In this document: positions 8,805-16,437 of the stretch, piece by piece
How the letters are laid out: every line of letters begins with the position of its first letter
How positions within the stretch are numbered: position 1 is the first letter of the stretch
NCBI GenBank assembly: GCA_016932935.1
Contig: JAFGBX010000173.1
Location: 1 to 55,197, forward strand
DNA: 55,197 nt
Reading direction: 5' to 3'
Source: Promethearchaeota archaeon
GTDB lineage: Archaea; Asgardarchaeota; Lokiarchaeia; Sigyniarchaeales; Sigyniarchaeaceae
The notes under the pieces: generated by a model
What the model was told of the DNA's origin: nothing
Seen by the model: the letters and a program-made list of their open reading frames with translations, nothing else
Databases searched by the model: none
Program-made: the position numbers and the translations under genes

Positions 8805-9287
8805 CTAGCTGCCGTTCACTTTCCTTCCGTACTCGGCCGGCTTCGCCGTCCCGATCCTGAAAAGCCCCCTGAACGCCATCTGGTCGCCGGCGACGGCACC
8901 CACGCCGTCGAGTGCCTGACCCATCGCCGATAAGGACTTCCCGGGATAGAACGAGCAAGTGACGAAGGTGCATACCCGCTTGCCAGCAAATCCCTTGCAT
9001 CTCTTCACGTAGGCATTGAATGCCACGGCTGGCCGGCCCCCATGGATCGGCATCCCGATGCACACGAGGTCATATGGTTCCAAGTCGAAAATCGTCTCCT
9101 TCGCACTCAGATGTGTCCAGTTACCAGCCGCGATGCTGTCGACCGTCCCGTCAACGAGGTCACGACGCGTGCCCGTGAATGTTATCCCTTCGATGTCAAC
9201 CGCGTAGTTGCTGAGCTGGGAGGCGATGGCCTCGGCGACGCGCTTGGTCCGGCCGGTGAGCGAGAAGTACGCGACGAGTGCCCTCAT
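8805..9287 (-). CDS. flavodoxin-family protein
   Basis: The protein starts with the flavodoxin FMN-phosphate loop in 'VAYFSLTGRTKRVAEAIA' and has 'YDLVCIGMPIHGGRPA' for the second flavin loop. It is about 160 residues, one domain. I start it at the inner ATG (MRALVAYF) instead of the outer one, because a TTTAAA element lies about 25 bases upstream of that ATG, which would make a leaderless transcript. It is likely a soluble electron carrier or an FMN-dependent quinone/metal reductase. The gene converges with the amidohydrolase. Confidence 0.85.
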   Translation of the reverse strand: MRALVAYFSLTGRTKRVAEAIASQLSNYAVDIEGITFTGTRRDLVDGTVDSIAAGNWTHLSAKETIFDLEPYDLVCIGMPIHGGRPAVAFNAYVKRCKGFAGKRVCTFVTCSFYPGKSLSAMGQALDGVGAVAGDQMAFRGLFRIGTAKPAEYGRKVNGS

Positions 9288-9310
9288 AGGTGACGGATCG
9301 ACCTTCAACA

Positions 9311-9316
9311 TTTAAA
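9311..9316 (-). promoter_or_regulatory. TATA box of the flavodoxin gene
   Basis: The palindromic TTTAAA lies about 26 bases before the inner ATG of the flavodoxin gene, the normal distance between an archaeal TATA box and the transcription start. This places the start of transcription at or next to the start codon. Confidence 0.5.
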
Positions 9317-9587
9317 CCAAGTCGAGCCCTTCGGTTGTCGCCCGCCTAGCCCCTAGGACGAAGAACCCTGGGGGTGCGCTATGGAACGCGTGCTTGCAAC
9401 GCCCAAGTGGCCTGATTTACGATAGTATCTGCCCGTCAAGATAGCCTAAGCTTTCGGTCGGGGGAGTGCCCGCCCATTATCGTCCACTCCACACTCATTC
9501 ATCGCCTATTACGCCATAAATTTACGGCTGGTGTTGCGTCTTAACGCCAATCGTATTTGGAAAGGAGGGACGCTCACCCTCGAGTTC
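9317..9587. other. intergenic region, no gene supported
   Basis: I see no coding signal in this stretch between the flavodoxin gene and the weak small ORF that follows. It is less GC-rich than the genes. An A/T-rich element 'ccataaatttacgg' near 9515 could be a promoter, but no gene clearly follows it. Confidence 0.35.
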
Positions 9588-9791
9588 TCAATCCAGTCCG
9601 TCAACATCAAGAAGAGAAAGCCAAATAATAGCATATATTTTTCGTTCTCTATCGACATCACTTAGATGTTCGTTGATATCCAGAATATTTTCCAGTTCCA
9701 AGTCGAAATCTATATGAGAGTCCGAGATAAAAGCCGTTTCGCCCACGGATTGCCCCCGCCCTTTTAAAAAACCGGGGGAATCTGGAGCCAC
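9588..9791 (-). CDS. possible small acidic protein (uncertain)
   Basis: A 67-residue ORF starts at GTG with GAGG a few bases upstream. The product is acidic (DFDLELENILDINEHLSD) with an ending rich in hydrophobic residues (IYAIIWLSLLDV). I recognise no family. The region is AT-richer than the neighbouring genes, so chance stop codons would be expected; an open frame here is mild support only. It may be a relic or not a gene at all. Confidence 0.25.
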   Translation of the reverse strand: MAPDSPGFLKGRGQSVGETAFISDSHIDFDLELENILDINEHLSDVDRERKIYAIIWLSLLDVDGLD

Positions 9792-9867
9792 TACCTCACC
9801 TCTCGCTCATTAAATCTGCCTTTTCTCATTTTTGTCGAAAAATCTGTTGAAGATCCCGGCCAAAAGG

Positions 9868-9874
9868 TTTATAT
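9868..9874 (+). promoter_or_regulatory. TATA box of the histone gene
   Basis: TTTATAT is preceded by the purine-rich 'aaaagg', as expected for a BRE plus TATA box. It predicts transcription starting near 9900 and a 5' leader of about 65 bases before the histone ATG. The long leader is unusual for this window and may matter for regulation of an abundant protein. Confidence 0.6.
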
Positions 9875-9963
9875 CTCGGAGGGAGAATTTTTTACTCGAA
9901 GATTATTCACCATCTTCAACGTTCCAAGCAATACAAATACCACACACGCGAAGTGAAAGCAAA

Positions 9964-10179
9964 ATGGCAGATGAAGAAAAGTACATCAGCAAGGCTCCTA
10001 TCCGCAGGCTCATGAAGAACCAGGGCGCGAACCTGGTTGCCGAAGAAGCAGTGATCACGCTCGTCGAGTTCCTCGAGAAGTTCGCCGACTCGCTTACCAA
10101 GAAGGCCATGAAGATCGCCGAGGAAGACAAGCGCAAGAAGCTCACGGCCGACGACATCAACGCGGCTTTGAAAGCTTAA
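9964..10179 (+). CDS. archaeal histone
   Basis: The histone proper is the 71-residue part starting at the inner ATG (MADEEKYISKAPIRRLMK); the longer listed ORF simply runs upstream. The fold is a single histone fold: alpha-1 'APIRRLMKNQG', long alpha-2 'VAEEAVITLVEFLEKFADSLTKKAMKIAEE' and alpha-3 'TADDINAALKA' after the conserved 'KRKKLTADDI'. It forms dimers and larger DNA-wrapping assemblies. A short N-terminal stretch (ADEEKYISK) precedes the core, and there is no long eukaryote-like tail. Confidence 0.95.
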   Translation: MADEEKYISKAPIRRLMKNQGANLVAEEAVITLVEFLEKFADSLTKKAMKIAEEDKRKKLTADDINAALKA

Positions 10180-10190
10180 GCGTTCCAATC

Positions 10191-10222
10191 ATTTTCTCCC
10201 TTCCATCATTCTTTTTCCTTAT
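10191..10222 (+). terminator. T-rich terminator of the histone gene
   Basis: Just after the histone stop codon are pyrimidine tracts (tttt, then ctttttcctt) on the coding strand without a strong hairpin, as expected for archaeal oligo-T termination. Confidence 0.4.
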
Positions 10223-10309
10223 TATCGTGCTTATCTTCGGCGATATCGCGTTACTTCGATATCGAGCACGAGTGGTGATCGAGCGGATCCAGAGGATGAT
10301 GAAACGAGA

Positions 10310-12547
10310 CTAGAGCCACCAGTTCGACGTAAGGCCGTAGCGGTAGAGCTTGGCGAGCTGCTTGGCGAGCTGCTTGGCGGGCGCCGTGCGAGCGCACGGC
10401 ATCACGATCACACGGTACCGGTGGAGCCCCCCGAGCAGGTTCGTCGGGAGGTACGGGGGGTAGCCGCGCATGAGGCCGTAGTCGAACGTGCCGTCCTTGT
10501 TGAAGGGTAGGAACTTGACCGCGCGGGCCTGCGAGTCCCCGGCGATCAAGAGGGATTTCCCCTCGCCGCTCACGATAGCCCATTCGTTGATGCGCGGGAA
10601 CGCGTCCTCGTTTTTCGGGAGCTTCCTGACGAGATCGGTGCCCAGCAGTTCGCGCTCGACGGTTTCCGGGGCGAAGCCCGGACTCACGTGGAAGGGCACG
10701 AAGTCCCCAGCCATCTTCCCCTGGATGACGCTTATCTTCTCGATCTCCACCCCGGGGAAGCCCTCGTACAAGCGGAACCGGGTCGATTCGACGAGATGGG
10801 GCTCCTTCGTCGTCGTGAAGAGCACCCCGGCATGGAAGTCCGATTGCTCCTCCATGTCGACCTCCACCTTTGCACCAGGATCGTCGGCGCCAACGAACGA
10901 GAATCCCGAGGTCGTGTTCTTGAAGTAGGAGTCCACGACGGGCGAGCCGTCTCGGGTTCTCAATTCCCGGCGTTCCTCGGTGCTCTCGATGGATTGGAGC
11001 GCGCCGCGCTTCAAGCCAACGCTCAGCGTGCTCGACCGCATCTTCACGACGTCCTCGCCGGGGTGGTCGATCTCCACGGGTCGGGGTCTCGATGCCGTGC
11101 CCTTGGGCTTGTTCTTGACGAGCTTCAAGGAATGCATGGATCCTGCCTCGAGTTCGAGGCCCGGCTGGAAGACGAACTCGGGCGCCTGGTTCGCTCCCGG
11201 TTCCGAGGGGATGGGAAGGTCGGAATGGAAGACGGGTATCAAGTTCCCGTCGAGGTACAGCCCCGGATCCTGGAACAGGTGAAAATTTGCCTGGAGGATG
11301 TACGGGTACGGGACGTGGATGGGAAAGCTCGCGGGAACGGCAGGGCCTTGGAAGTGATGCAGCTTGATGTCGTGCGCCGGGTACGCGTAGAACGAGACGG
11401 GCGACTTTTTCCCCTCCCTCGTCGTGACGAGCTCGGCGAGCGCGCCGGCGATCCAATCGACCTTCTCCCTCGCGTTCATGACCATCTGCTGGCCGACATT
11501 GACCTTGTACTCACACGAGAACCAGTGCGACTTGTCGCTGGACGTGCAGTTGAGGGCGTGCTTCTTCGCGGTGAGCAACTCGCCCTCGTAATATTCGAGG
11601 CCCGGGATGCCGGCGGCCTTCGCCTTCCCCAGCCAGAACTCGCATTCGACGACCAGCCGCCGGACGCGTTCCAACTCCGTGTACAAGGCCTGGTCCGGCG
11701 GGATCTCGTTATGGAACTCGACAGGGGCGTGCCAGTCTGTGTCCTCGAAGTGTCGCGCAGTTGTCCTAGCCTCCTGTGGCGGGTGGCGCCTCAAGAACTC
11801 CTCGGGGAGCATGAACTTGAAGCCGAGCTTGTCCTGGGCCGCGATCCACTCCTGGAGCTTGCTGGGATTGACGCGCTCGGTGTCGAAAAAGCTGATGAGC
11901 AGGAGGTCCTCGTCCTCCAGCGCGGGATCACCCGCCAGCCGCTCCTTCAACCTGGTGAAGTTCGAGAAATGGTCAGACGACGAGATGATGCCCTCGAAGG
12001 CAAACACCACGGACGGGATGGTCGTCCCGTCGTGCCCCTCGATGAGGATCGGCTGGAACCGCTCCTTTTGCGTGAACTTGCCCCTGTAGAACCGGTTAAA
12101 GACGTTCTGGTGGGTCATCGTGTAGTCCACGCCCTTCTCCTTGAGCAAGCGGGGCAGGTTCGGCGACCACGCGCCGTCTTGCGGGAAATAGCAGTTCGCC
12201 ACGTGGCCGAAGGTGGACGCCAGCTCGGCCTTCGAAAGGTCGAACTGGAGGTCGAACTCGGGCCGGGACATCTGCGTCGTCAGGGCGTTCGCCCATGTGC
12301 CGATCACGATCTCCTGCCGCCGCGCCTCGATCCCGCGGTTCATGTCGTCGACGAAGGACGGCAAGAAGCGCTTCAAGTTCGGCAGGGTCAAGCTAACGTC
12401 CATGTCCCAACCGACCGTCGCGTGCGGGTTCTCGTTGAAGATGTCCATTATCTCCCTGTACAAGCGCACGAACTGGTGGAGCGTCTGCGCGTGCGTGTAT
12501 TCCGCGTACCAGAAGTTGCTGTGGAAGTGGAAGTGCGTGTAGATCAT
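10310..12547 (-). CDS. GH57/GH38-like glycoside hydrolase
   Basis: The enzyme begins 'MIYTHFHFHSNFWYAEYTH' at the ATG with GGAGG 10 bases upstream; the listed ORF starts 21 bases earlier at TTG. The first 300 residues look like the (beta/alpha)7 barrel of GH57/GH38-type glycosidases: 'THFHFH', 'IVIGTWANAL', 'CYFPQDGAWSPNLPRLLKEKGVDYTMTHQNVF'. The rest (to 745 residues) is helical and then beta-rich, as in alpha-mannosidase-like enzymes. Likely roles are alpha-glucan or mannoside cleavage or transfer in the cytoplasm. The methyltransferase gene lies 25 bases upstream on the same strand, so the two probably form an operon acting on one glycan. Confidence 0.75.
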   Translation of the reverse strand: MIYTHFHFHSNFWYAEYTHAQTLHQFVRLYREIMDIFNENPHATVGWDMDVSLTLPNLKRFLPSFVDDMNRGIEARRQEIVIGTWANALTTQMSRPEFDLQFDLSKAELASTFGHVANCYFPQDGAWSPNLPRLLKEKGVDYTMTHQNVFNRFYRGKFTQKERFQPILIEGHDGTTIPSVVFAFEGIISSSDHFSNFTRLKERLAGDPALEDEDLLLISFFDTERVNPSKLQEWIAAQDKLGFKFMLPEEFLRRHPPQEARTTARHFEDTDWHAPVEFHNEIPPDQALYTELERVRRLVVECEFWLGKAKAAGIPGLEYYEGELLTAKKHALNCTSSDKSHWFSCEYKVNVGQQMVMNAREKVDWIAGALAELVTTREGKKSPVSFYAYPAHDIKLHHFQGPAVPASFPIHVPYPYILQANFHLFQDPGLYLDGNLIPVFHSDLPIPSEPGANQAPEFVFQPGLELEAGSMHSLKLVKNKPKGTASRPRPVEIDHPGEDVVKMRSSTLSVGLKRGALQSIESTEERRELRTRDGSPVVDSYFKNTTSGFSFVGADDPGAKVEVDMEEQSDFHAGVLFTTTKEPHLVESTRFRLYEGFPGVEIEKISVIQGKMAGDFVPFHVSPGFAPETVERELLGTDLVRKLPKNEDAFPRINEWAIVSGEGKSLLIAGDSQARAVKFLPFNKDGTFDYGLMRGYPPYLPTNLLGGLHRYRVIVMPCARTAPAKQLAKQLAKLYRYGLTSNWWL

Positions 12548-12572
12548 CGTCGCTTTGCCTCCGATCAATCCT

Positions 12573-13418
12573 TCATGCCGGCTTCCTCGCCGCGATCTGC
12601 AGGTGCCCGCCGTGGCCGACGAACGCCGGGTCGGCGCCGAAGCGCTTTTCCAGCTCGAGGAGCTCCTCGTAGTGCTGCTCCAGCTTGAGCCGGCGCACCC
12701 GCTTGGAGACCGTGTTCGTGATCACCGGCTTGCCGGCGACCTGCTCGACCGCGAACCCGTGCCGCTCGAACAGCGCCCCCAGGTCGGCGGGCAAGTACGT
12801 GCGGACGGGGTGGGGCGACGAGTAGTCGGTCACCTTGTTGTCCAGCAGGTCATCGATGAGCTCCCACCGCTCGCTCTTGAGCTGGAGGATGAGGTAGGAG
12901 AACGTGTTGTCGACCGAGGCGATGCAATGGCAGCCTGGCTTGCAAACGCGGAACAGTTCCCCGACGACGAGATCGTCGTCCAGCGCGTAGGAGACCAGGT
13001 CGCCCACCGCGAGGACGAGGTCGCACGATTCGCTGGCGATCCCGGGCATGTCCCGCGCGTCGAGGAGCCGGAAGTCGATGCGCCCCTCCAGGCCCTCGAC
13101 CGCGGCCTTGGCGCGCGCCTGGTCGAGCATCTGCCGCGATATGTCCGTGCACGTGACCCGGAAGCCGAGCTTCGCCAGCTTGATAGACCACTTGCCGGTG
13201 CCGCCGCCCGCGTCGAGCGCGACGGGCGCGCCGCGCGTGCCGGCCACCGCCGGGTCGACGGCCGGGATGTACGGGGCCATGAAGTGCCACGTCAGGTCGT
13301 CGTAGAGCCGCCAGTTGTCCTCCTCGTAGTCCTTGTCGTAGTCCTTGGCGTGCTCCTCGTAGAACTTGATCACGCGGTGGAGGTTGGACGGCTTGCGAGT
13401 ATCGCGTTTAGGATCCAT
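12573..13418 (-). CDS. class I SAM-dependent methyltransferase
   Basis: The 281-residue protein has a Rossmann-like methyltransferase domain: motif I 'VALDAGGGTGKWSIKLA', post-I acidic 'VTCTDIS' and motif IV 'CDLVLAVGDLVSY'. A helical lead with 'KFYEEHAKDYDKDYEEDNWRLYDDL' is typical of the Methyltransf_25/11 group. The C-terminal 110 residues provide substrate recognition and are not recognisable. It lies directly upstream of the glycosidase gene, so a sugar or lipid-linked glycan substrate is a reasonable inference. Confidence 0.85.
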   Translation of the reverse strand: MDPKRDTRKPSNLHRVIKFYEEHAKDYDKDYEEDNWRLYDDLTWHFMAPYIPAVDPAVAGTRGAPVALDAGGGTGKWSIKLAKLGFRVTCTDISRQMLDQARAKAAVEGLEGRIDFRLLDARDMPGIASESCDLVLAVGDLVSYALDDDLVVGELFRVCKPGCHCIASVDNTFSYLILQLKSERWELIDDLLDNKVTDYSSPHPVRTYLPADLGALFERHGFAVEQVAGKPVITNTVSKRVRRLKLEQHYEELLELEKRFGADPAFVGHGGHLQIAARKPA

Positions 13419-13476
13419 GGTTACGCACGGTTACCTCATGGTGTTATCGGGGTTTTCCGAGACGCTGGAACCCCTT

Positions 13477-13562
13477 TTTTCAAGAAACGCGCCAGTTCGA
13501 CATGCCATGAAGACTAGCGTTTTCAAGAAACGCGCCAGTTCTACATCTCATGTAGACCAACG
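13477..13562. repeat. two tandem 43-bp direct repeats
   Basis: Two adjoining copies of 43 bases share 'TTTTCAAGAAACGCGCCAGT' and then differ at a few positions (GACATGCCATGAAGACTAGCG versus TACATCTCATGTAGACCAACG). They sit between the divergently transcribed methyltransferase and PHP genes. With only two copies and no spacer they are not a CRISPR. They may be a duplicated regulatory site or slippage product. Confidence 0.75.
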
Positions 13563-13708
13563 TTCTCACCATGTTGTTAGATGAAAACTAAGGTTTTATA
13601 GCAACCGGGTTTCGGGGAGATACCACATGGGATGGAGGTAGATACCGAGAAATAGCGCCTCGTCTTATCCAACGCGTTCCTAACACACTGGCCGGGAGGC
13701 CATTCGCC

Positions 13709-14548
13709 GTGCAACTCTTCGACCACCACGTGCACACCCGGTACTCGGCTTGCTGCCACGAGCGGTACGACCTGCGAGAGATCGCCATGGCACACGACCG
13801 CCTCGGGTTCCCCTACTCCTGCGTGTCCGACCACGTCCATTCGGGGCGCGACGGTGGATTCGTGGCCGAGCACCAGCGCGTGCGCGCCGGGCTCGCCGCT
13901 GGCGGGTTCGAGAAGCCGGTCCTGGTGGGCGTCGAGGCGTCGATCGTCGACTTCGAGGGGCACCTCCCGCTGGGCGGCGTGGAGGGCCAGCCCGACTTCG
14001 TGCTCTGCTCCGACCACTGGATCGGCGACACGGGCATCACGATGTCCGACCTGCAAGGGAGCGCCAGGCGCGTGCGGGCGATGCACGACGCGGATCCCCA
14101 TGCCCTGAAGGCGCTTTACGCCGACGTCGCGCGCATGTACGTGAAGGCGATCACGCGCCATGATGTCGACGTCCTCGCGCACCCGTTCGACACGTTCATG
14201 CGCGCGTCCAACTTCGACAAGGCCCTGCTCGACGCGTTCGGCCCCGTGTGCGAGGCGTGCCAGGCCGCCGGCGTGGCGGTCGAGGTGAACAACCAGTCGG
14301 TCAAGCGCCAGATGGAGCTGTTCTCCCGGACGCGGCCGCTGCATGCCGACTGCCTGCCCGCCCCCGAGTTCTACACGCGGCTGTTCAAGGTCGCCGCGGG
14401 CTACGACGTGCTGTTCAGCACGGGCTCGGACGCACACGTGGCGAGGGACATCGGCGACCTCCGCCGGTCGCGGCAGTTCATCGAGGCGCTCGGGATCCCG
14501 GAGCGGCGGTTCTTGTCGTTCGATGGCCGCACGCGGCCGGGCGGGTGA
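13709..14548 (+). CDS. PHP-domain phosphoesterase (histidinol-phosphatase-like)
   Basis: This 279-residue protein is a PHP-domain metal-dependent phosphoesterase. Metal ligands are visible in 'FDHHVHTRYSAC', 'CVSDHVHSG', 'GVEASI' (Glu), 'SDHWIGD', 'VDVLAHPFD' and the C-terminal 'STGSDAHVAR'. This is the HisK/trehalose-phosphatase-like group; histidinol-phosphate phosphatase is the best-known member, but no his genes are nearby and the substrate is open. The start is GTG, directly giving the family's N-terminal HxH motif. Confidence 0.85.
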   Translation: MQLFDHHVHTRYSACCHERYDLREIAMAHDRLGFPYSCVSDHVHSGRDGGFVAEHQRVRAGLAAGGFEKPVLVGVEASIVDFEGHLPLGGVEGQPDFVLCSDHWIGDTGITMSDLQGSARRVRAMHDADPHALKALYADVARMYVKAITRHDVDVLAHPFDTFMRASNFDKALLDAFGPVCEACQAAGVAVEVNNQSVKRQMELFSRTRPLHADCLPAPEFYTRLFKVAAGYDVLFSTGSDAHVARDIGDLRRSRQFIEALGIPERRFLSFDGRTRPGG

Positions 14549-14632
14549 GCCGTGGCTTTCACAATGCACGATGCGGAGGATGAGCACGTGTCTTGGAGAT
14601 GAAAAACCGTGCAAGGGGGCTCCAACAAACAC

Positions 14633-14639
14633 TTATAAA
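14633..14639 (+). promoter_or_regulatory. TATA box of the RHH-MNT/HEPN operon
   Basis: TTATAAA lies 26 bases (centre) before the ATG 'MGRIIPL', so transcription would begin at the start codon: a leaderless toxin-antitoxin operon. This also supports that ATG over the longer ORF start. Confidence 0.65.
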
Positions 14640-14661
14640 TGCGATATACCATTGTATATCC

Positions 14662-15177
14662 ATGGGGCGGATCATCCCATTGCGGCTGGAGGATGCCATG
14701 GCAGACCAACTCGACCGCCTGGTCTCGGCCGGCATCTTCCTGAACAGGAACGATGGCATCCGAGCCGGCCTGCGCGAAGCTCTCAAGCGATTCGCGTATG
14801 ACACGACTGCTTCGAGGATTATGCTCGCGCGTGTCGTCTCGAACTACTTGATGATACACCATCCAAACGAGATCGAGGCGATCGTTTTGTTCGGTTCCGT
14901 TGCTGCTGGAAGGGATACCCCGGAGAGCGATATTGACGTACTCGTCATTATAAAGGGATCTACCTCATACGATGCTGAGCTGGCCCGGGTGCGCGAGGTC
15001 GGCCTCATCACCCGGGGGATCGACGAGCAAGTCTCCTTGCACCATGAAAGCGATGCAGATTTCCTTTTGGGCCTCGAAAAGGGGTTCGAATTCGAGACCG
15101 GCATCGTGGCACGTGGGATCTTGCTCTCGGGGGCATTTCCATCGAGTAATCGCGGGCGGGGGGCGTCACGTGGCTAA
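14662..15177 (+). CDS. RHH-nucleotidyltransferase (MNT) fusion, antitoxin
   Basis: I start at MGRIIPL because of the promoter position. Residues 1-45 look like a ribbon-helix-helix DNA-binding domain ('IIPLRLEDAMADQLDRLVSA', 'NRNDGIRAGLREALK'). Residues 70-150 are a minimal nucleotidyltransferase: 'VLFGSVAAGRDTPESDIDVLV' with the G-S-x9-D-x-D active site. In MNT-HEPN (type VII) pairs, MNT proteins neutralise the HEPN toxin by AMPylating it. Here the DNA-binding domain is fused on, which would add autoregulation. The HEPN gene overlaps by 8 bases downstream. Confidence 0.8.
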   Translation: MGRIIPLRLEDAMADQLDRLVSAGIFLNRNDGIRAGLREALKRFAYDTTASRIMLARVVSNYLMIHHPNEIEAIVLFGSVAAGRDTPESDIDVLVIIKGSTSYDAELARVREVGLITRGIDEQVSLHHESDADFLLGLEKGFEFETGIVARGILLSGAFPSSNRGRGASRG

Positions 15178-15595
15178 GAAGGAAGCAACGCCCGCATCGC
15201 CTGCCGAAACGGCGGTGCACGTGGCAAAGGCTAGGGAGAAGCTAGACAGCGCTGCGATGCTGCTGGAGAAAGGATTCATCGACGACGCAGTATCCCGGGC
15301 GTACTATGCGGTGTTCCACGCGATCGTGGGGCTGTTGCGTTCGAAGCGGGTGACCCTCGACGAGCACAAGCACGCATACATCTTGACCCAATTCCGCGCC
15401 CGGTTCATCGACGTGAAGGCGCTTCCCGCCGAGATATACTTCAAGGTACAGCAGATCAAGCAAGTCCGAGAACAAGCGGACTACTCCGCGGCGGTGAAGG
15501 TCGACAAGGCCAAGGCCACCCAATTGCTCACCGATGCGAGGGAGATCGTCGAGCTGCTCGTCAAGTATTTGAGCATGCAGTATTCGAGTATGTAA
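15170..15595 (+). CDS. HEPN-domain toxin
   Basis: The real product starts at GTG (GGGGG ribosome binding site, 8-base overlap with the MNT gene); the longer listed ORF only runs through the upstream gene. The HEPN fold (PF05168) shows 'KAREKLDSAAMLLEKGFIDDAVSRAYYAVFHAIVGLL' and 'HKHAYILTQFRARFID', where Arg and His supply the RNase R-x(4-6)-H-like site. Known HEPN toxins of this pair cleave RNA. Together with the upstream MNT it forms a type VII toxin-antitoxin pair. Confidence 0.85.
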   Translation: MAKKEATPASPAETAVHVAKAREKLDSAAMLLEKGFIDDAVSRAYYAVFHAIVGLLRSKRVTLDEHKHAYILTQFRARFIDVKALPAEIYFKVQQIKQVREQADYSAAVKVDKAKATQLLTDAREIVELLVKYLSMQYSSM

Positions 15596-15612
15596 CAGAG
15601 GAGGGAAGAGAG

Positions 15613-15687
15613 CGGGCCTGGTGCGATTCGAACGCACGGGAACCTGCTTAGGAGGCAGGTGGTCGATCCTGGCTAACCGACAGGCCC
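15613..15687 (-). tRNA. tRNA-Arg (anticodon CCU)
   Basis: Read on the minus strand, the 75-base cloverleaf has acceptor GGGCCTG/CAGGCCC, D stem GGTT/GACC, anticodon stem CCTGC/GCAGG with loop CTCCTAA (anticodon CCT), and T arm GTGCG-TTCGAAT-CGCAC. The discriminator is G. No intron is seen and CCA is not encoded. Confidence 0.92.
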
Positions 15688-15700
15688 GCGATTAGACGTT

Positions 15701-15967
15701 TTAAACGATAAAGTCCTTGTCATACGAGATCAGGCGCATCTCATCGAGCACGAGCGGGGCAAGCACCTTGTCGCGCTGGATGGCGTGCATGAACCCGTCC
15801 AGCTCCTCGACGTCCTGGTGCACGAGCTCGACGATGATGTTGAAGCCAGAGCCGAACAGCGTGTACCGGTCGTGGCATTTGAGGCCGAGTTCCTGCAGGC
15901 GGGAGAAGAATGATTGTTCCGCGCCGTTCCGCGTCTTGATCAAGACGTATGCCTTGGAGCACTTCAT
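15701..15967 (-). CDS. stand-alone Lrp/AsnC ligand-binding domain protein (second of pair)
   Basis: The 88-residue protein is only the C-terminal RAM (Lrp/AsnC ligand-binding) domain: 'KAYVLIKTRNGAEQSFFSRLQEL', 'YTLFGSGFNIIVELVHQDVEELDGFM'. There is no HTH, so it cannot bind DNA alone. Such SraA/RAM-only proteins in archaea form oligomers and bind amino acids or partner regulators. Its gene starts 3 bases after the stop of a similar gene, suggesting a hetero-oligomer. Confidence 0.8.
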   Translation of the reverse strand: MKCSKAYVLIKTRNGAEQSFFSRLQELGLKCHDRYTLFGSGFNIIVELVHQDVEELDGFMHAIQRDKVLAPLVLDEMRLISYDKDFIV

Positions 15968-15970
15968 GCG

Positions 15971-16264
15971 TCAATCCCACGGGAAGTCTGGCCGGCTGCT
16001 CACGAACGTCGTGGTCTCCTCGATGCTGGCCTGGAGCTTCTGGTTCGTCCGGATGAGCGTGACGAGCTGGTCGAGCTCCTCGAGCTTGACGAAGCTGACC
16101 TCGATGATCAGGTCCCACGCGCCGTATATGGGCGAAGCGTACGTGATCTTCAAGCCCGTGCCGAGCGTCTTGTTGAGCTTCTGGAGTTCGGACACGATGT
16201 CCCACTCGCTCCCGATCTTACTTAGCCTGCACAAGATATAGCCGCGATAGCTTTTGTTTGCCAT
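15971..16264 (-). CDS. stand-alone Lrp/AsnC ligand-binding domain protein (first of pair)
   Basis: The 97-residue protein has the same RAM fold: 'RGYILCRLSKIGSEWDIVSELQKLN', 'SPIYGAWDLIIEVSFVKLEELDQLV'. 'GAWDLIIEV' is the characteristic beta-strand/ligand region. It lacks an HTH. It is the first gene of the tandem pair and is divergent from the Ras-like GTPase gene, with about 170 bases between them holding both promoters. Confidence 0.8.
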   Translation of the reverse strand: MANKSYRGYILCRLSKIGSEWDIVSELQKLNKTLGTGLKITYASPIYGAWDLIIEVSFVKLEELDQLVTLIRTNQKLQASIEETTTFVSSRPDFPWD

Positions 16265-16317
16265 GAGCGTCTCACCTATCGTTGCTAATACAGCTGCACA
16301 TTAATGCCTTATGTCGG

Positions 16318-16325
16318 TTATAAAG
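16318..16325 (+). promoter_or_regulatory. TATA box of the first GTPase gene
   Basis: TTATAAAG precedes the GTPase ATG by about 110 bases and is the only clear TATA-like element in the divergent region on this strand. It predicts a leader of roughly 85 bases. Confidence 0.4.
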
Positions 16326-16437
16326 AATTTTAAGCACAGCACCAAGATCATACTCGATTCGTTTCGTTCTGCCGGGCCCGGTCGAAGCGGTGCGGCCGGA
16401 TCCGGTCAAACTCCAAGGATTTCCAAGCGTGACGGGC

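Noticed and set aside
7240-9063. 607-residue minus-strand ORF
   Set aside because: It runs antisense through parvulin, ferredoxin and amidohydrolase genes, all of which are well supported.
10688-12688. 666-residue plus-strand ORF
   Set aside because: It is the complement shadow of the glycosidase and has no recognisable motif.
13477-13562. CRISPR array
   Set aside because: There are only two adjoining copies, no spacers and no cas genes anywhere in the window.
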